NCBI RefSeq assembly: GCF_015207425.1
Contig: NZ_JADEWZ010000017.1
Location: forward strand, 60,547-124,546
Length of the DNA: 64,000 nucleotides
Reading direction: 5' to 3'
Source of the DNA: Lusitaniella coriacea LEGE 07157
GTDB lineage: Bacteria; Cyanobacteriota; Cyanobacteriia; Cyanobacteriales; Spirulinaceae
The notes below the pieces were generated by a model. The model ran no database searches and was not told the origin of the DNA. It was given only the letters and a program-made list of their open reading frames with translations. Shown one piece after another: positions 46,983 to 56,100 of the stretch (its first letter is position 1; each line of letters begins with the position of its first letter). A program made the position numbers and the translations under genes.

Positions 46983-47705
46983 CCTCGTCTCAGCCAACGC
47001 CGCTTGCTGTGCCGTTAACAACTCCTTAATTCCCTTTTCCGCAAAATCCATAATCCGATTCAACTGAGCGCGATTAAAACTCCCAGACTCCGCCGTTCCC
47101 TGCACCTCAATAATATCCAAATTCCCCGTCATCACTACATTACAATCCACCTCTGCCCTCACATCCTCCTCATAATTCAAATCGAGCAGCACCTCGCCAT
47201 CCACAATCCCCACAGAAACCGCCGCCACTGGATAGCGCAAGGGCAATTGCGTTAATTCTCCCCGATTTTGAAGCTTTTCCAGAGCGCGAACCAGGGCAAC
47301 ATATCCCCCCGTAATCGATGCCGTTCGCGTCCCTGCATCCGCTTGCAGCACGTCCGTATCGATCGTAATCGTACGTTCTCCCAACCCCTTGAGATCGAGA
47401 CAAGCGCGCAAACTTCGTCCAATCAGCCGTTGAATTTCTTGAGTGCGTCCGGAGAGTTTCAGCAGTTCTCGCGATTTGCGTTGTAGCGTTGCGCTGGGGA
47501 GCATTCGATACTCTGCGGTGAGCCATCCTTGACCGCTATTTTGCAAAAATTTAGGCACTCCCGATTCAATACTCGCTGTACACAGCACTTGCGTTTCGCC
47601 GCAGCGAACGAGAACCGAACCCGCCGCAAAGCGTGTAAAATCTAGCTCGAAGCGAATAGGTCGCAGTCGATCCGGTTGTCTTCCGTCAGAACGTTGCCAG
47701 GGCAT
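46980..47705 (-). CDS. rph: Ribonuclease PH
   Basis: 241 residues, full length. A hexameric phosphorolytic exoribonuclease that trims tRNA 3' ends. Signatures [46 protein letters not shown] and [20 protein letters not shown] are intact. The ATG at 47705 gives MPWQRSDGR, the cyanobacterial start. It lies 48 bases downstream of adk on the same strand. Confidence 0.95.
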   Translation of the reverse strand: MPWQRSDGRQPDRLRPIRFELDFTRFAAGSVLVRCGETQVLCTASIESGVPKFLQNSGQGWLTAEYRMLPSATLQRKSRELLKLSGRTQEIQRLIGRSLRACLDLKGLGERTITIDTDVLQADAGTRTASITGGYVALVRALEKLQNRGELTQLPLRYPVAAVSVGIVDGEVLLDLNYEEDVRAEVDCNVVMTGNLDIIEVQGTAESGSFNRAQLNRIMDFAEKGIKELLTAQQAALAETR

Positions 47706-47753
47706 TATAAATCGATAGGATTGAGGACTAGATTATTAAACCGCAGTAAGGGT

Positions 47754-48308
47754 TCAAGACGCGCCTAACTTCTGAATAATTTCTGCTTCGACTTGTTCTC
47801 GCGTTTGATTGGCATTAATTCTTAGGAGTTTTTGACGAGGCTCGTAGTATTCGAGAATGGGAATCGTTCGTTCCTTGAACCGTCTAATTCGCCGTTGCAC
47901 GATCTCTATCTGGTCATCATCGCGCGATCGCGCGAGAGAGCGTTCCACCATCACTGCTTCATCCAACTCCAAATAAATCGCCCAATCCAATCGTTGCTTA
48001 AAATCGTCTAACACAAAACTCAACTCTTCCGCCTGAAACGCCGTGCGCGGATAGCCTTCCAGCATCCATCCTTCGCTCACATCCGGTTGCAACAATCGCA
48101 TTCGCATAAACTGGATCATCAACTCATCGGGAACCAAATCCCCCTTTTCCAGATAGGGTTTAGCTTTCGTCCCCAAAAAATTCTTGGACGCGATCGCGTT
48201 TCGCAACACATCTCCCGTAGAAATAACTGGAATCTTGAGGTGATTGCTGAGTCGTTCGGATTGCGTCCCTTTCCCCGAACCAGGGCCGCCCAGTATGATC
48301 GCTCTCAC
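47754..48308 (-). CDS. adk: Adenylate kinase, short-LID type
   Basis: 184 residues from a GTG start. Interconverts ATP+AMP and 2 ADP. P-loop ILGGPGSGKGTQ, AMP-binding STGDVLRNAI and EGYPRTAFQAEEL, and DDDQIEIVQRRIRRF in place of a long zinc LID domain, as in short adenylate kinases. Cyanobacteria often have more than one adk; this form is not the ribosomal-operon one. EGYPR replaces the more usual DGFPR. Confidence 0.88.
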   Translation of the reverse strand: MRAIILGGPGSGKGTQSERLSNHLKIPVISTGDVLRNAIASKNFLGTKAKPYLEKGDLVPDELMIQFMRMRLLQPDVSEGWMLEGYPRTAFQAEELSFVLDDFKQRLDWAIYLELDEAVMVERSLARSRDDDQIEIVQRRIRRFKERTIPILEYYEPRQKLLRINANQTREQVEAEIIQKLGAS

Positions 48309-48420
48309 AGTTATCTCTCTCCACCTTAAATAGTCTTGTCATCTTCATCTAATATATTTAAGCGCTTCTGCCTATCAGAATTAAATTGTAAATCACGCTT
48401 AATGCGGATTAGGAGCTTCT

Positions 48421-48486
48421 GACCCACATTCTACATCTATGCTCCCCTCTCCCAGAGTTGGGAGAGGGGCTGGGGGAGAGGGCTTT
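48421..48486. repeat. Dispersed hairpin repeat, copy 2
   Basis: gacccacattctac, then cccctctccca facing tgggagagggg and ctgggggagagggcttt: the same element as 24503-24569, with a few changes in the loop and flank. The surrounding 48309-48600 holds no gene; acacatcagacgcaaat at 48502-48518 is a variant of another short repeat (2813, 6403). Confidence 0.75.
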
Positions 48487-48651
48487 GGTGGCTTCTGGGT
48501 ATACACATCAGACGCAAATCTTAAGATTTAATCATCGCTCACAAGTATTTCTACTTACTTCATAAAACCTTCAATACTAACGATATGTGCTTGCAAAAGT
48601 GTGATGCGTCAGATTACGATGACCAATCTGTATGGATTAACGAGGATAACT

Positions 48652-49233
48652 GTGATTCAAAATGATATCTGGATTGCGAAAATGGCAGACAAGGGCATGA
48701 TTTCGCCCTTTGAACCCAAACTCGTGCGACGCACCGACAATTTACCCGTTATTTCCTACGGATTAAGCAGCTTTGGCTACGATATTCGCCTCTCACCCAA
48801 AGAATTTCGCGTATTTCGCCACATTCCCGGAACCGTTGTCGATCCCAAAAACTTTAACCCCGATAACCTCGAACCCGTCCAATGCCATCAAGATCAAAAT
48901 GGCAACTACTTCATTCTCCCCGCTCACTCCTACGGACTCGGTGTTGCTCTAGAAAGGTTGGATATTCCCGATAATATTACCGTTCTTTGTATAGGAAAAA
49001 GCTCCTATGCAAGGTGTGGCATAATTGCCAATCTTACCCCTGCCGAAGCGGGATGGCGAGGACATTTAACCCTAGAATTTTCCAATTCTTCTAGTGCCGA
49101 TTGCCGCATTTATGCCAATGAAGGAGTCGTACAACTCCTCTTCCTAGAAGGCGAACCTTGCGAAGTGAGCTATCAACAGCGACGCGGAAAATATCAAGAT
49201 CAACCCGAACAAGTTATCGTTTCACGAGTGTAA
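48652..49233 (+). CDS. dcd: dCTP deaminase
   Basis: 193 residues from GTG 48652 (VIQNDIWIAKMADKGMI), preceded by GAGG at 48642-48645 six bases upstream. A GTG at 48601 would add 17 residues with no family match. The enzyme deaminates dCTP to dUTP, the first step toward dUMP for thymidylate. Conserved parts: LSSFGYDIRLS, GKSSYARCGI and the catalytic region TPAEAGWRGHLTLEFSN. It lies 4 bases upstream of thyX, clearly one operon and one pathway. Confidence 0.93.
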   Translation: MIQNDIWIAKMADKGMISPFEPKLVRRTDNLPVISYGLSSFGYDIRLSPKEFRVFRHIPGTVVDPKNFNPDNLEPVQCHQDQNGNYFILPAHSYGLGVALERLDIPDNITVLCIGKSSYARCGIIANLTPAEAGWRGHLTLEFSNSSSADCRIYANEGVVQLLFLEGEPCEVSYQQRRGKYQDQPEQVIVSRV

Positions 49234-49237
49234 TTGA

Positions 49238-50551
49238 ATGGATAAATTTCGCATTGAAACTATTGCCGCAATGCCCAATCCTCAGCAAGTAATTTGGGCA
49301 GCGATGCACCAAGACTATTCAGAAGGATTTGTGTGGGACGACAACGAACAATTCCCCAACGAACAGCGTGCGGGAGAGTTGATTGTCAAACATCTTTTGA
49401 TGGGCGATCGCGGACATTACGGGCCCCTAGAACATCCGCAAATTGTCCTGAATGTGGGCTATTTCCCTCACTCAATGATGCAACAAGTTCGGACGCATCG
49501 GGTTGGCGTTTCCTTCGACGTGCAATGTCTAGCCGCTGATACCGAAATTACATTTCTTCGATCGTCTGGTAGCCTGCAAAAAATCAAAATTTCCGATCTT
49601 TACGATCTTTGGGAAAACGGCGAAAAAGCGTTGCGAGAACGGAAAATTAGGGGGCGAAATAACGAACCTCCTGGAACCTATCGCCGCAACTGTAAAAAAC
49701 GTCTGAAAAAGATGCGTCTGCGAGTCCTAAATGAAGATACAGGAAATTTTGAAATAGGTCACATTCGGGATGTAATGTACAGTGGTATCCAACCTGTCTA
49801 TCGTCTGACTCTTGAGGATGGCAAAACCCTAGACTCCACGGAAAATCATCGACTTCTAACCACTGAAGGATGGAGCAGTATGGGGGAAGCCGTTGGTTTA
49901 ATTACAGATTCAAATCATCATGTTGTTACCGTATCAAAAGATTGTTTTGTTTTATGTAATGGTGTTGCTATCATTGAACCTCCACTGATTCAGAAATTAA
50001 AGGCTCATCCTGTTAAAGTTGTTCGAGTGGAATATTTGGGATTGCAACCAACTTACGATATAGAAACAACAGACCCTTGGCATAATTTTGTTGCGAATGG
50101 ACTGGTTGTACATAATTCTTTTCGCTACACAGGACAGAGAATTATTGATGTTGCCACATCAAAACGCGACATCGAAGATGTGTTTTATCTACGTCCAATT
50201 GGTAAATATACAAACCGACAGGGTAAGCGCTACACCTACACAGAGGAACAGCGTAATGAAGATTTGGAATGGTGTTTGGCGGCGTGCAAACACTATCAAA
50301 AACGGATTAAGGAAGGACTTTCAGAGGAACACGCGAGGGGGTTAATTCCGTTCGATGCAAGACAGCATTTTGTTCTTAGTTGTAATGTTCGATCTCTGAT
50401 GCACCTGCTCGATTTGCGTTGGAAGAAAGACGCACAATTAGAAGCTCAAAAATTTTGCGAATTGCTTTATATCCAATTTGAGGAGTGGTGTCCTGCGGTA
50501 GCACAATGGTATAAAGAGAATCGAGCAAAAAAAGCGAAGTTATCTCCTTAA
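49238..50551 (+). CDS. thyX: FAD-dependent thymidylate synthase ThyX interrupted by an intein
   Basis: 437 residues as translated; after splicing 240. ThyX methylates dUMP to dTMP using FAD and methylene-tetrahydrofolate. Extein parts: residues 1-96 (GHYGPLEHPQIVLNVGYFPH, QQVRTHRVGVSFDVQ) and 294-437 (SFRYTGQRI, ARGLIPFDARQHFVLSCNVRSL). The ThyX signature (RHR...S...SxRY) is split exactly between VQ and SF by 197 intein residues. Gene order dcd-thyX supports the function. No thyA seen here. Confidence 0.94.
   Translation: MDKFRIETIAAMPNPQQVIWAAMHQDYSEGFVWDDNEQFPNEQRAGELIVKHLLMGDRGHYGPLEHPQIVLNVGYFPHSMMQQVRTHRVGVSFDVQCLAADTEITFLRSSGSLQKIKISDLYDLWENGEKALRERKIRGRNNEPPGTYRRNCKKRLKKMRLRVLNEDTGNFEIGHIRDVMYSGIQPVYRLTLEDGKTLDSTENHRLLTTEGWSSMGEAVGLITDSNHHVVTVSKDCFVLCNGVAIIEPPLIQKLKAHPVKVVRVEYLGLQPTYDIETTDPWHNFVANGLVVHNSFRYTGQRIIDVATSKRDIEDVFYLRPIGKYTNRQGKRYTYTEEQRNEDLEWCLAACKHYQKRIKEGLSEEHARGLIPFDARQHFVLSCNVRSLMHLLDLRWKKDAQLEAQKFCELLYIQFEEWCPAVAQWYKENRAKKAKLSP
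49526..50116 (+). mobile_element. Mini-intein in ThyX (197 residues)
   Basis: Intein residues 97-293 of the precursor. N-terminal block CLAADTEITF with Cys1; block B STENHRLLTTEGW with the TxxH-type His; C-terminal blocks VRVEYLGLQPTYDIETTDP and HNFVANGLVVHN, ending His-Asn; the +1 extein residue is Ser. Only about 45 residues separate block B from the C-terminal blocks and no LAGLIDADG or HNH motif is seen, so it has no homing endonuclease. All residues needed for splicing are present. Confidence 0.93.
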
Positions 50552-50601
50552 TACAGCTAAAATCAATATACCCCTAGAATTACCTAATTTTTACTAAATT
50601 C

Positions 50602-51543
50602 ATGGCAATCCCTTTAATTGTCATTTGCGGAGCAACAGCAACGGGAAAATCGAGTTTGGCCCTCAACTTAGCACAGCGTTTAAACTCGATTGTGATTAGT
50701 GCAGACTCCCGCCAGGTTTATCGAGAATTTGATATTGGAACGGCAAAACCCACACGAGAAGAACAACAATTAATTCCCCATTATTTAATCGATGTTTGCA
50801 ATCCAACCGAAACATTAACCCTCGCTGAATATCAAGAACAGGCACAAAGTATTATTCAAGAATCCATCACTTCTCTGTCCTCTCTCCCACCCTTTCTAGT
50901 TGGTGGAACCGGATTATACATTAAGTCAATTGTCAAAGGATTAAAAATCCCTAGGGTATCTCCACAACCGAAATTAAGAGAAAACTTACAATCTCTAGGT
51001 CAAAAGCAGTGCTATGGATTTTTACAACAAATCGATCCTATTGCCGCTCAAAAAATTCACCCGAACGATAAAGTAAGAACCCTAAGAGCATTAGAAGTTT
51101 TTTACGTTACGGGTAAACCCATTTCCGAACAACAGGGAGAGAATCCGCCCACTTATCCAATTCTCCAAATTGGCTTGGATTGCGGTGCAGAGGCTTTAGA
51201 AAAACGAATCGAGCGGCGAACTGAACAAATGATTGCGATGGGTTTTGTGGATGAAGTCGAAAAATTAGGGCAAAAATATGGTTGGAATTTGCCCCTATTA
51301 GAAACATTAGGATATGCCGAAATCAAACAATACTTAATCGGAAAAATCTCTTTACCGGAGGCAAAAGATTTAATAATCTTACACACGCGACAGTTTGCCA
51401 AACGCCAGCGAACTTGGTTTCGCGCTTATCCAGACATCGAGTGGTTTGATGCGAATCATTCGGAAATAGCTGAGATCGTTTGGCAGCGTGTGAAAGAATT
51501 TATTGATGCTTCAACTAACCATAGCGGAATAGCTCTAACTTAA
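50602..51543 (+). CDS. miaA: tRNA dimethylallyltransferase
   Basis: 313 residues. Adds the isopentenyl group to A37 of UNN-reading tRNAs. P-loop ICGATATGKSSLALNLA, SADSRQVYREFDIGTAKP, PHYLIDVCNP and PFLVGGTGLYIKSI are typical; the late RQFAKRQRTWFR is also conserved. Lies 50 bases after thyX on the same strand. Its partner miaB is at 56095-57468 on the other strand. Confidence 0.95.
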   Translation: MAIPLIVICGATATGKSSLALNLAQRLNSIVISADSRQVYREFDIGTAKPTREEQQLIPHYLIDVCNPTETLTLAEYQEQAQSIIQESITSLSSLPPFLVGGTGLYIKSIVKGLKIPRVSPQPKLRENLQSLGQKQCYGFLQQIDPIAAQKIHPNDKVRTLRALEVFYVTGKPISEQQGENPPTYPILQIGLDCGAEALEKRIERRTEQMIAMGFVDEVEKLGQKYGWNLPLLETLGYAEIKQYLIGKISLPEAKDLIILHTRQFAKRQRTWFRAYPDIEWFDANHSEIAEIVWQRVKEFIDASTNHSGIALT

Positions 51544-51595
51544 CTACGAGGTTTCAAGGCTTTTAGCGATTGCTTCACTCTTATTTCAGTGCCAT

Positions 51596-52402
51596 TCAAC
51601 CATAGCGTAACTCCTGTGCCGGAGGTTGAGCGGTTGCAGGGCTGAATTTCCGGAATCCTAGCATTTGCTGGCTTAAAAGCCAGACGTAGTGGGGGTTGAG
51701 GAGGACGTAGCGCTTCCAGAGGCGTTGGGGTTCTTGGATGAGGCGGAATAGCCATTCCAAACCGAGGTTCTGCATGGTTTTGGGCGCTTGGGGGAGAAGT
51801 CCGGCGTGGAAGTCAAAGGCTGCACCAACAGCGAGTAGGGGCATTGAGAGTTGGTCGCGGTATTCGTAAGCCCAAACTTCTTGACGGGGGCATCCTAACC
51901 CGACAAAGGCGATGGCTGCACCACTGGCTTTGATTTGTTCGACGATTTCTTGTTTTTCTTCGGTGGAGATTTGGCGGAAGCGAGAGGGCTGTGCGCCAGC
52001 GATTTGCAGTCCGGGATAGCGCGCTTTCAGGTTTTCGGTGAAGGCGTTTAAAACCTCTAGGCGACTGCCGTAGAGATAGATGGGTAAGCCTTCTTGTGCG
52101 GCGCGTTCGCAGGTGAGGAGGGTGAGGTTGGGACCGTAGACGCGATCGCGCAATTTTGCTTTATACATGGTATTAAGCGCCCAACGTACCGGTTGACCGT
52201 CCGGACAAATGAGGTCGAATTCGTTGAGGCGATAGCGATGGGTGTCGTCGAGAACCCCGGTCATAACGCCGTGGACAGCGAGGGCAGAAATTGCCATCCC
52301 TTGTTGGGTTTTCGCGGCTTGAACGATGCGCTCGACTGCCGCATCATAGTCAATAATATTGACGTTAACCCCAAGTACGTTCCGTTTGCCTGCATCAATC
52401 AT
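51596..52402 (-). CDS. WecG/TagA/CpsF family glycosyltransferase
   Basis: 268 residues. Members add N-acetylmannosamine(uronate) or glucose residues to lipid-linked polysaccharide precursors at the membrane face. Motifs: FDLICPDGQPVRWALN, YLYGSRLEVLNAF, AIAFVGLGCPRQEVWAYEY and GAAFDFHAGLLPQAPKTMQNLGLEWLFRL. Near two other polysaccharide genes on the same strand (SDR and GT4), suggesting one locus for exopolysaccharide or cell-wall glycan. Confidence 0.9.
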   Translation of the reverse strand: MIDAGKRNVLGVNVNIIDYDAAVERIVQAAKTQQGMAISALAVHGVMTGVLDDTHRYRLNEFDLICPDGQPVRWALNTMYKAKLRDRVYGPNLTLLTCERAAQEGLPIYLYGSRLEVLNAFTENLKARYPGLQIAGAQPSRFRQISTEEKQEIVEQIKASGAAIAFVGLGCPRQEVWAYEYRDQLSMPLLAVGAAFDFHAGLLPQAPKTMQNLGLEWLFRLIQEPQRLWKRYVLLNPHYVWLLSQQMLGFRKFSPATAQPPAQELRYG

Positions 52403-52487
52403 TTTTGTAATCCTCTCCTAAGTCAGTTATCAGTGAAGGCAGATGGCAGACGGCAGGAGGCAGATGGAAAGACGAATTGCGAATCTG

Positions 52488-52566
52488 TCCCCGCGTCACC
52501 GTTTCGTCAAACTTCCCCCTCTCCGCGTCACCGCGTTACCGTGTCTCCGTTTCGTCAAACTCCCCC
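52488..52566. repeat. Short dispersed repeats between polysaccharide genes
   Basis: Two tandem half-units of the type gcgtcaccg...tttcgtcaaac (52492-52512 and 52525-52560), matching the family at 46858-46982. It fills the gap between the WecG-like and SDR genes. Confidence 0.6.
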
Positions 52567-52573
52567 GTCTCCA

Positions 52574-53647
52574 TTACCCTTCTTTTTCCCAACGCTCTTT
52601 ATTAAAGTCGTAAATTTCCTGCAAAATTAGGGGAACGTTGTACTTGAGCTGCCAATTGGGATAGTGTTGTTCAAAGCGACCGTTATCGCTAATCCACCAC
52701 ATATGGTCGCCAATGCGATTGGTTTCGGAGTAGGTGTAATTCATTTCGCGCCCGGTAATTTTTTCGGCAATTTGAATCGCCTCTAACATCGAGCAATTGC
52801 TGTAGCGTCCGCCGCCGGCATTGTACACTTCTGCAACGCGCGGGGCTTTGTAGAATTCGTGAAAAATATTGATGAGGTCGGCGCTGTGGATGTTGTCTCG
52901 GACTTGTTTACCTTTGTAGCCGAAGACAGTGTAAGGCGTGCCTGTTGCGGCGCACTTCATGAGGTAGGCGAGGAATCCGTGGAGTTGGGTTCCGGAGTGG
53001 TTTGGCCCGGTGAGGCAACCCCCTCGGAAGCAGGCGGTTTTCATGTCGAAGTAACGTCCGTATTCTTGAACGAGTACATCTGCTGCAACTTTAGACGCGC
53101 CAAATAAGCTGTGGGTGGTGTGGTCGATGGACATATCTTCGCGAATTCCCCCGGCGTAGGTGTGGCTGGGGTCGATTTCCCAACGGGTATCTTTTTCCAT
53201 GAGGGGAAGGCGGTTGGGGGTGTCGCCGTAGACTTTGTTGGTGGAGGTGAAGATAAATGCCGCCTCCGGGCAAAATTGGCGCGTGGCTTCGAGGAGGTTG
53301 AGGGTTCCGTTGGCGTTGACGCTAAAGTCCATGTGAGGATCTCTCGCTGCCCAGTCGTGGGAGGGTTGCGCTGCGGTGTGGATGATGAGAGAGATGTTTG
53401 ACCCATACTTTTTAAAAAGGTCTTCAATCGCCTCGCGATCGCGGATATCAATTTCAACATGAGTATATTTTCCGCCCAAAGACTCTTCCAGGCGTTTCCG
53501 ATTCCAAGCGGTTGAAGCTTCATCGCCAAAAAAGACGCGACGCATATCATTGTCAATTCCAACCACATCTAAACCTTGTTTCGCAAAGAATTTAGACGCT
53601 TCAGAACCAATTAAGCCAGCAGATCCAGTAATAATTGCAACAGTCAT
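52574..53647 (-). CDS. NAD-dependent epimerase/dehydratase (CDP-paratose 2-epimerase-like)
   Basis: 357 residues of the extended SDR family. The NAD loop is [15 protein letters not shown]. The closest pattern known to me is CDP-paratose/tyvelose 2-epimerase: [22 protein letters not shown] and [15 protein letters not shown]. The catalytic YxxxK motif reads SLFGASK: Phe where Tyr is expected, with Lys retained. The minus-strand codon is TTT, so this is not an ambiguity in my reading. It lies between two glycosyltransferase genes. Substrate unknown. Confidence 0.87.
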   Translation of the reverse strand: MTVAIITGSAGLIGSEASKFFAKQGLDVVGIDNDMRRVFFGDEASTAWNRKRLEESLGGKYTHVEIDIRDREAIEDLFKKYGSNISLIIHTAAQPSHDWAARDPHMDFSVNANGTLNLLEATRQFCPEAAFIFTSTNKVYGDTPNRLPLMEKDTRWEIDPSHTYAGGIREDMSIDHTTHSLFGASKVAADVLVQEYGRYFDMKTACFRGGCLTGPNHSGTQLHGFLAYLMKCAATGTPYTVFGYKGKQVRDNIHSADLINIFHEFYKAPRVAEVYNAGGGRYSNCSMLEAIQIAEKITGREMNYTYSETNRIGDHMWWISDNGRFEQHYPNWQLKYNVPLILQEIYDFNKERWEKEG

Positions 53648-53726
53648 GTCAATTTTTTAGGGTGGTGGACTTCGTAATACTTATATTTTGCTACCGAGAT
53701 TAGTATTCCCTAATCGCGCGATCGAA

Positions 53727-54953
53727 CTACCAATTGCCCGAACAGACTTTTTTGTACAATTGCGCAAAGAAATCTCCCTTTGCGTCCCAGTCATAAACTT
53801 CACGGACTCGTTTTTGTCCGCCTGCACCCAATTTTTCTCGTAATGGAGCATCTTTCGCCAAACGCACCATCGCCTCCGCCATCTCCCGAACCGCTTGGTC
53901 GGGATTTTTTGCAGGAATCTTAATCCCCGTCTCTTCTGTCACCTGAGTGTCGGGCCCTCCCAACGCCAAGCAAAGAATCGGACGACCCGCCGCCATGCCT
54001 TCCAAGCACGTCCAACCACCAGAATCGTGCAGACTGGGATGAACCAAAACGTGAGATTTTCCTAACTTATTCAAGGTTTCCGTGCGAGGTACCCGACCCC
54101 AAAACTTGATTTTATCGGCGCATCCCAGTTCCTTCGCCATCTCCTCCAATCGCTCGCGTTCCGGCCCATCCCCCAACACCCAGTATTCTGCATTCGGTAG
54201 ATTTGCCTGAGCAAAAGCACGTACAGATAGGTGATATCCCTTCCAATGCAACAATCGTCCCATACTAATAAAACGGATGGGATCGCCTTGCGGCAGAGGA
54301 TACTGCCCTAATGCATCGATAACGTCTTTCGATAAACCCGCCTCGGAGTAAATTTCCACATTTTTCGCACCCATCGGTCGCACTCGCTTTGCCGTATCCT
54401 GTGTTGTGACTGGGGTGAAGACACTGCGACGGGCAGTCAGGCGAGTGAAGGGATCGAGTTCCCCCATCCGTTGCGCCACATCCCTGGCAAATTCGTACAG
54501 TTTCCCTTTCCAGCTAAAATCTCGCCAAAAGGGTTTAGGTGCTGATTCCCCACCGCCAATGGGTCCCCAAATGAAGGGAACGGGAAGCAAACTGACCAAA
54601 CTCGGCGACCAAAACTTAACGTAGGTGACGTGGCGAACCACATCCAAATTCACCTGTTTGTGTAGCTTCTTCGCCGCGCGGTAGGCGAGAATCTGCCAGA
54701 GGTAGTAGTGGAGTTGTAATCCCCCCTGACGACCTTTGAAATTTTCTTTCCACCCCAACGGTTCGACATAGATAAAATGCAGATTGGCAATAGGATTGCG
54801 ACTCATTGCTTCCTCAATAGCAGGTCGGTAAAATTCGCGGGTGATAACCCAAACTTCGTTGTATCTTGCCGATTGAAGGGTGACATTCCAACCGACACCT
54901 TCCTCAGACCCTTGTCCGGGTTCGCAAGCGAAGCAAGAGAGCAGAATTTTCAT
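53727..54953 (-). CDS. GT4 family glycosyltransferase
   Basis: 408 residues, GT-B fold. N-terminal ILLSCFACEPGQGSEEGVGWN is typical of a glycosyl-transferase-4-like family, and the C-terminal half has RFISMGRLLHWKGYHL, EYWVLGDGPERERLEEMA and the sugar-nucleotide site HPSLHDSGGWTCLEGMAAGRPIL. The donor and acceptor are not known. First gene of the three polysaccharide genes as transcribed. Confidence 0.9.
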   Translation of the reverse strand: MKILLSCFACEPGQGSEEGVGWNVTLQSARYNEVWVITREFYRPAIEEAMSRNPIANLHFIYVEPLGWKENFKGRQGGLQLHYYLWQILAYRAAKKLHKQVNLDVVRHVTYVKFWSPSLVSLLPVPFIWGPIGGGESAPKPFWRDFSWKGKLYEFARDVAQRMGELDPFTRLTARRSVFTPVTTQDTAKRVRPMGAKNVEIYSEAGLSKDVIDALGQYPLPQGDPIRFISMGRLLHWKGYHLSVRAFAQANLPNAEYWVLGDGPERERLEEMAKELGCADKIKFWGRVPRTETLNKLGKSHVLVHPSLHDSGGWTCLEGMAAGRPILCLALGGPDTQVTEETGIKIPAKNPDQAVREMAEAMVRLAKDAPLREKLGAGGQKRVREVYDWDAKGDFFAQLYKKVCSGNW

Positions 54954-55248
54954 AGGATAGCCTGTTTAGAGCAAGAATTACGTCTGATAACCCAGTGCGA
55001 AATTTCGCGGGGCTTATGCTTAAAATTCCCAAAAATCTCTAATTTGTTACGTTGTGAGTCTAATTCAATTCTGGGTCTAATTAAATTTCCAGTTGAGTGC
55101 GCGATCCCAGCAGGCATCTGCCCGATTGATCTACTCCAGTCTACTTAAGTTTGTAGATTTTACCTAGCAGAAAAGTTGCAATTTGAATGATGCGTTATCA
55201 ATAATTAAGGAATAGGCTATAGGGTTATACCGTTTAACGACTCAGCTT

Positions 55249-56013
55249 ATGCCGACTCAACTCGAACCTATTTTTGAACTGAAAGGAGTCACCCAACGAT
55301 TCGATCGCGTTACGGCTTTAGCGAATGTGAGCCTAAAAATTTATCCGCACGATCGCGTGGCGTTGGTGGGAGCCAGTGGAGCCGGGAAAAGTACGTTGTT
55401 ACGCCTGCTGAACGGGACGTTACACCCTACCCAAGGGGAAGTTTGGGGATTGGGACGAAACCTCGGTTCTCTCTCCCCTCGCCGCCTGCGCCGCATTCAG
55501 AGGCAAATTGGCACGATTTACCAACAATTTCACCTCGTCGATACCCTGCGCGTCATTCACAACGTTAATGCCGGACATTTGGGGGATTGGTCGTTTTTGA
55601 AAGCGGCTGCGTCCCTGATCGTTCCCTTGGAGGTGGAAACGGCGCGACAGGCGCTCTGTGAGGTGGGAATTCCAGAAAAGCTCTACGAACGCACGGATCG
55701 GCTTTCTGGGGGACAACAACAGCGCGTCGCGATCGCGCGAGTACTGATTCAAAATCCCGCCGTTATCCTTGCAGACGAACCCATTGCCAGCCTCGATCCC
55801 CAACGGAGTCTTGCGGTAATGGATTTATTGCGAGAGATCGCCGAACGCCAAGGGAAAACCTTAATAACCAGCATCCACGCGATTGAATTTGCGCGCAGTC
55901 ACTACAACAGGATTATTGGGTTGCGGGGGGGACGAATTCTGTTCGATTTACCGACAAAAGAAGTGGGAAATTACGAGATATCCCATCTCTACGCAAACGA
56001 TCGTAGTTATTAA
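55249..56013 (+). CDS. ABC transporter ATP-binding protein, PhnC-like
   Basis: 254 residues. Walker A GASGAGKSTLLRLL, Q-loop IGTIYQQFHLVDTL, signature LSGGQQQRVAIARVL and Walker B AVILADEPIASLDP. The length and HLVDTLRVIHNVNAG segment fit the phosphonate/phosphate importer subgroup (PhnC). No permease or binding-protein gene is adjacent, so its partners are elsewhere or lost. Substrate phosphonate is only the family default. Confidence 0.87.
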   Translation: MPTQLEPIFELKGVTQRFDRVTALANVSLKIYPHDRVALVGASGAGKSTLLRLLNGTLHPTQGEVWGLGRNLGSLSPRRLRRIQRQIGTIYQQFHLVDTLRVIHNVNAGHLGDWSFLKAAASLIVPLEVETARQALCEVGIPEKLYERTDRLSGGQQQRVAIARVLIQNPAVILADEPIASLDPQRSLAVMDLLREIAERQGKTLITSIHAIEFARSHYNRIIGLRGGRILFDLPTKEVGNYEISHLYANDRSY

Positions 56014-56100
56014 CCAGAACAGTTAGGACAGTCAGAATTCACGGCATCTCTCTCCCAACTTCCCCTGCTCGCCTTCACCGATGTTCTAATACTCCTAGCA
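56014..56100. repeat. Composite dispersed repeat (17-mer plus ~60-bp unit)
   Basis: 56014-56030 is the reverse complement of 13828-13844. 56041-56100 matches 33511-33573 (cggcatctctctccc to ttctaatactcctagc). The second unit runs up to, and slightly into, the stop codon of miaB at 56095. Confidence 0.7.

Noticed and set aside
48601..48651. Upstream GTG start for dcd
   Set aside because: The family N-terminus begins at the GTG at 48652, which has a well-placed GAGG six bases upstream.
49238..50551. thyX as a frameshifted or fused gene because of the ~200 extra residues
   Set aside because: The extra residues are a complete intein with all splice-site residues and the reading frame is unbroken.
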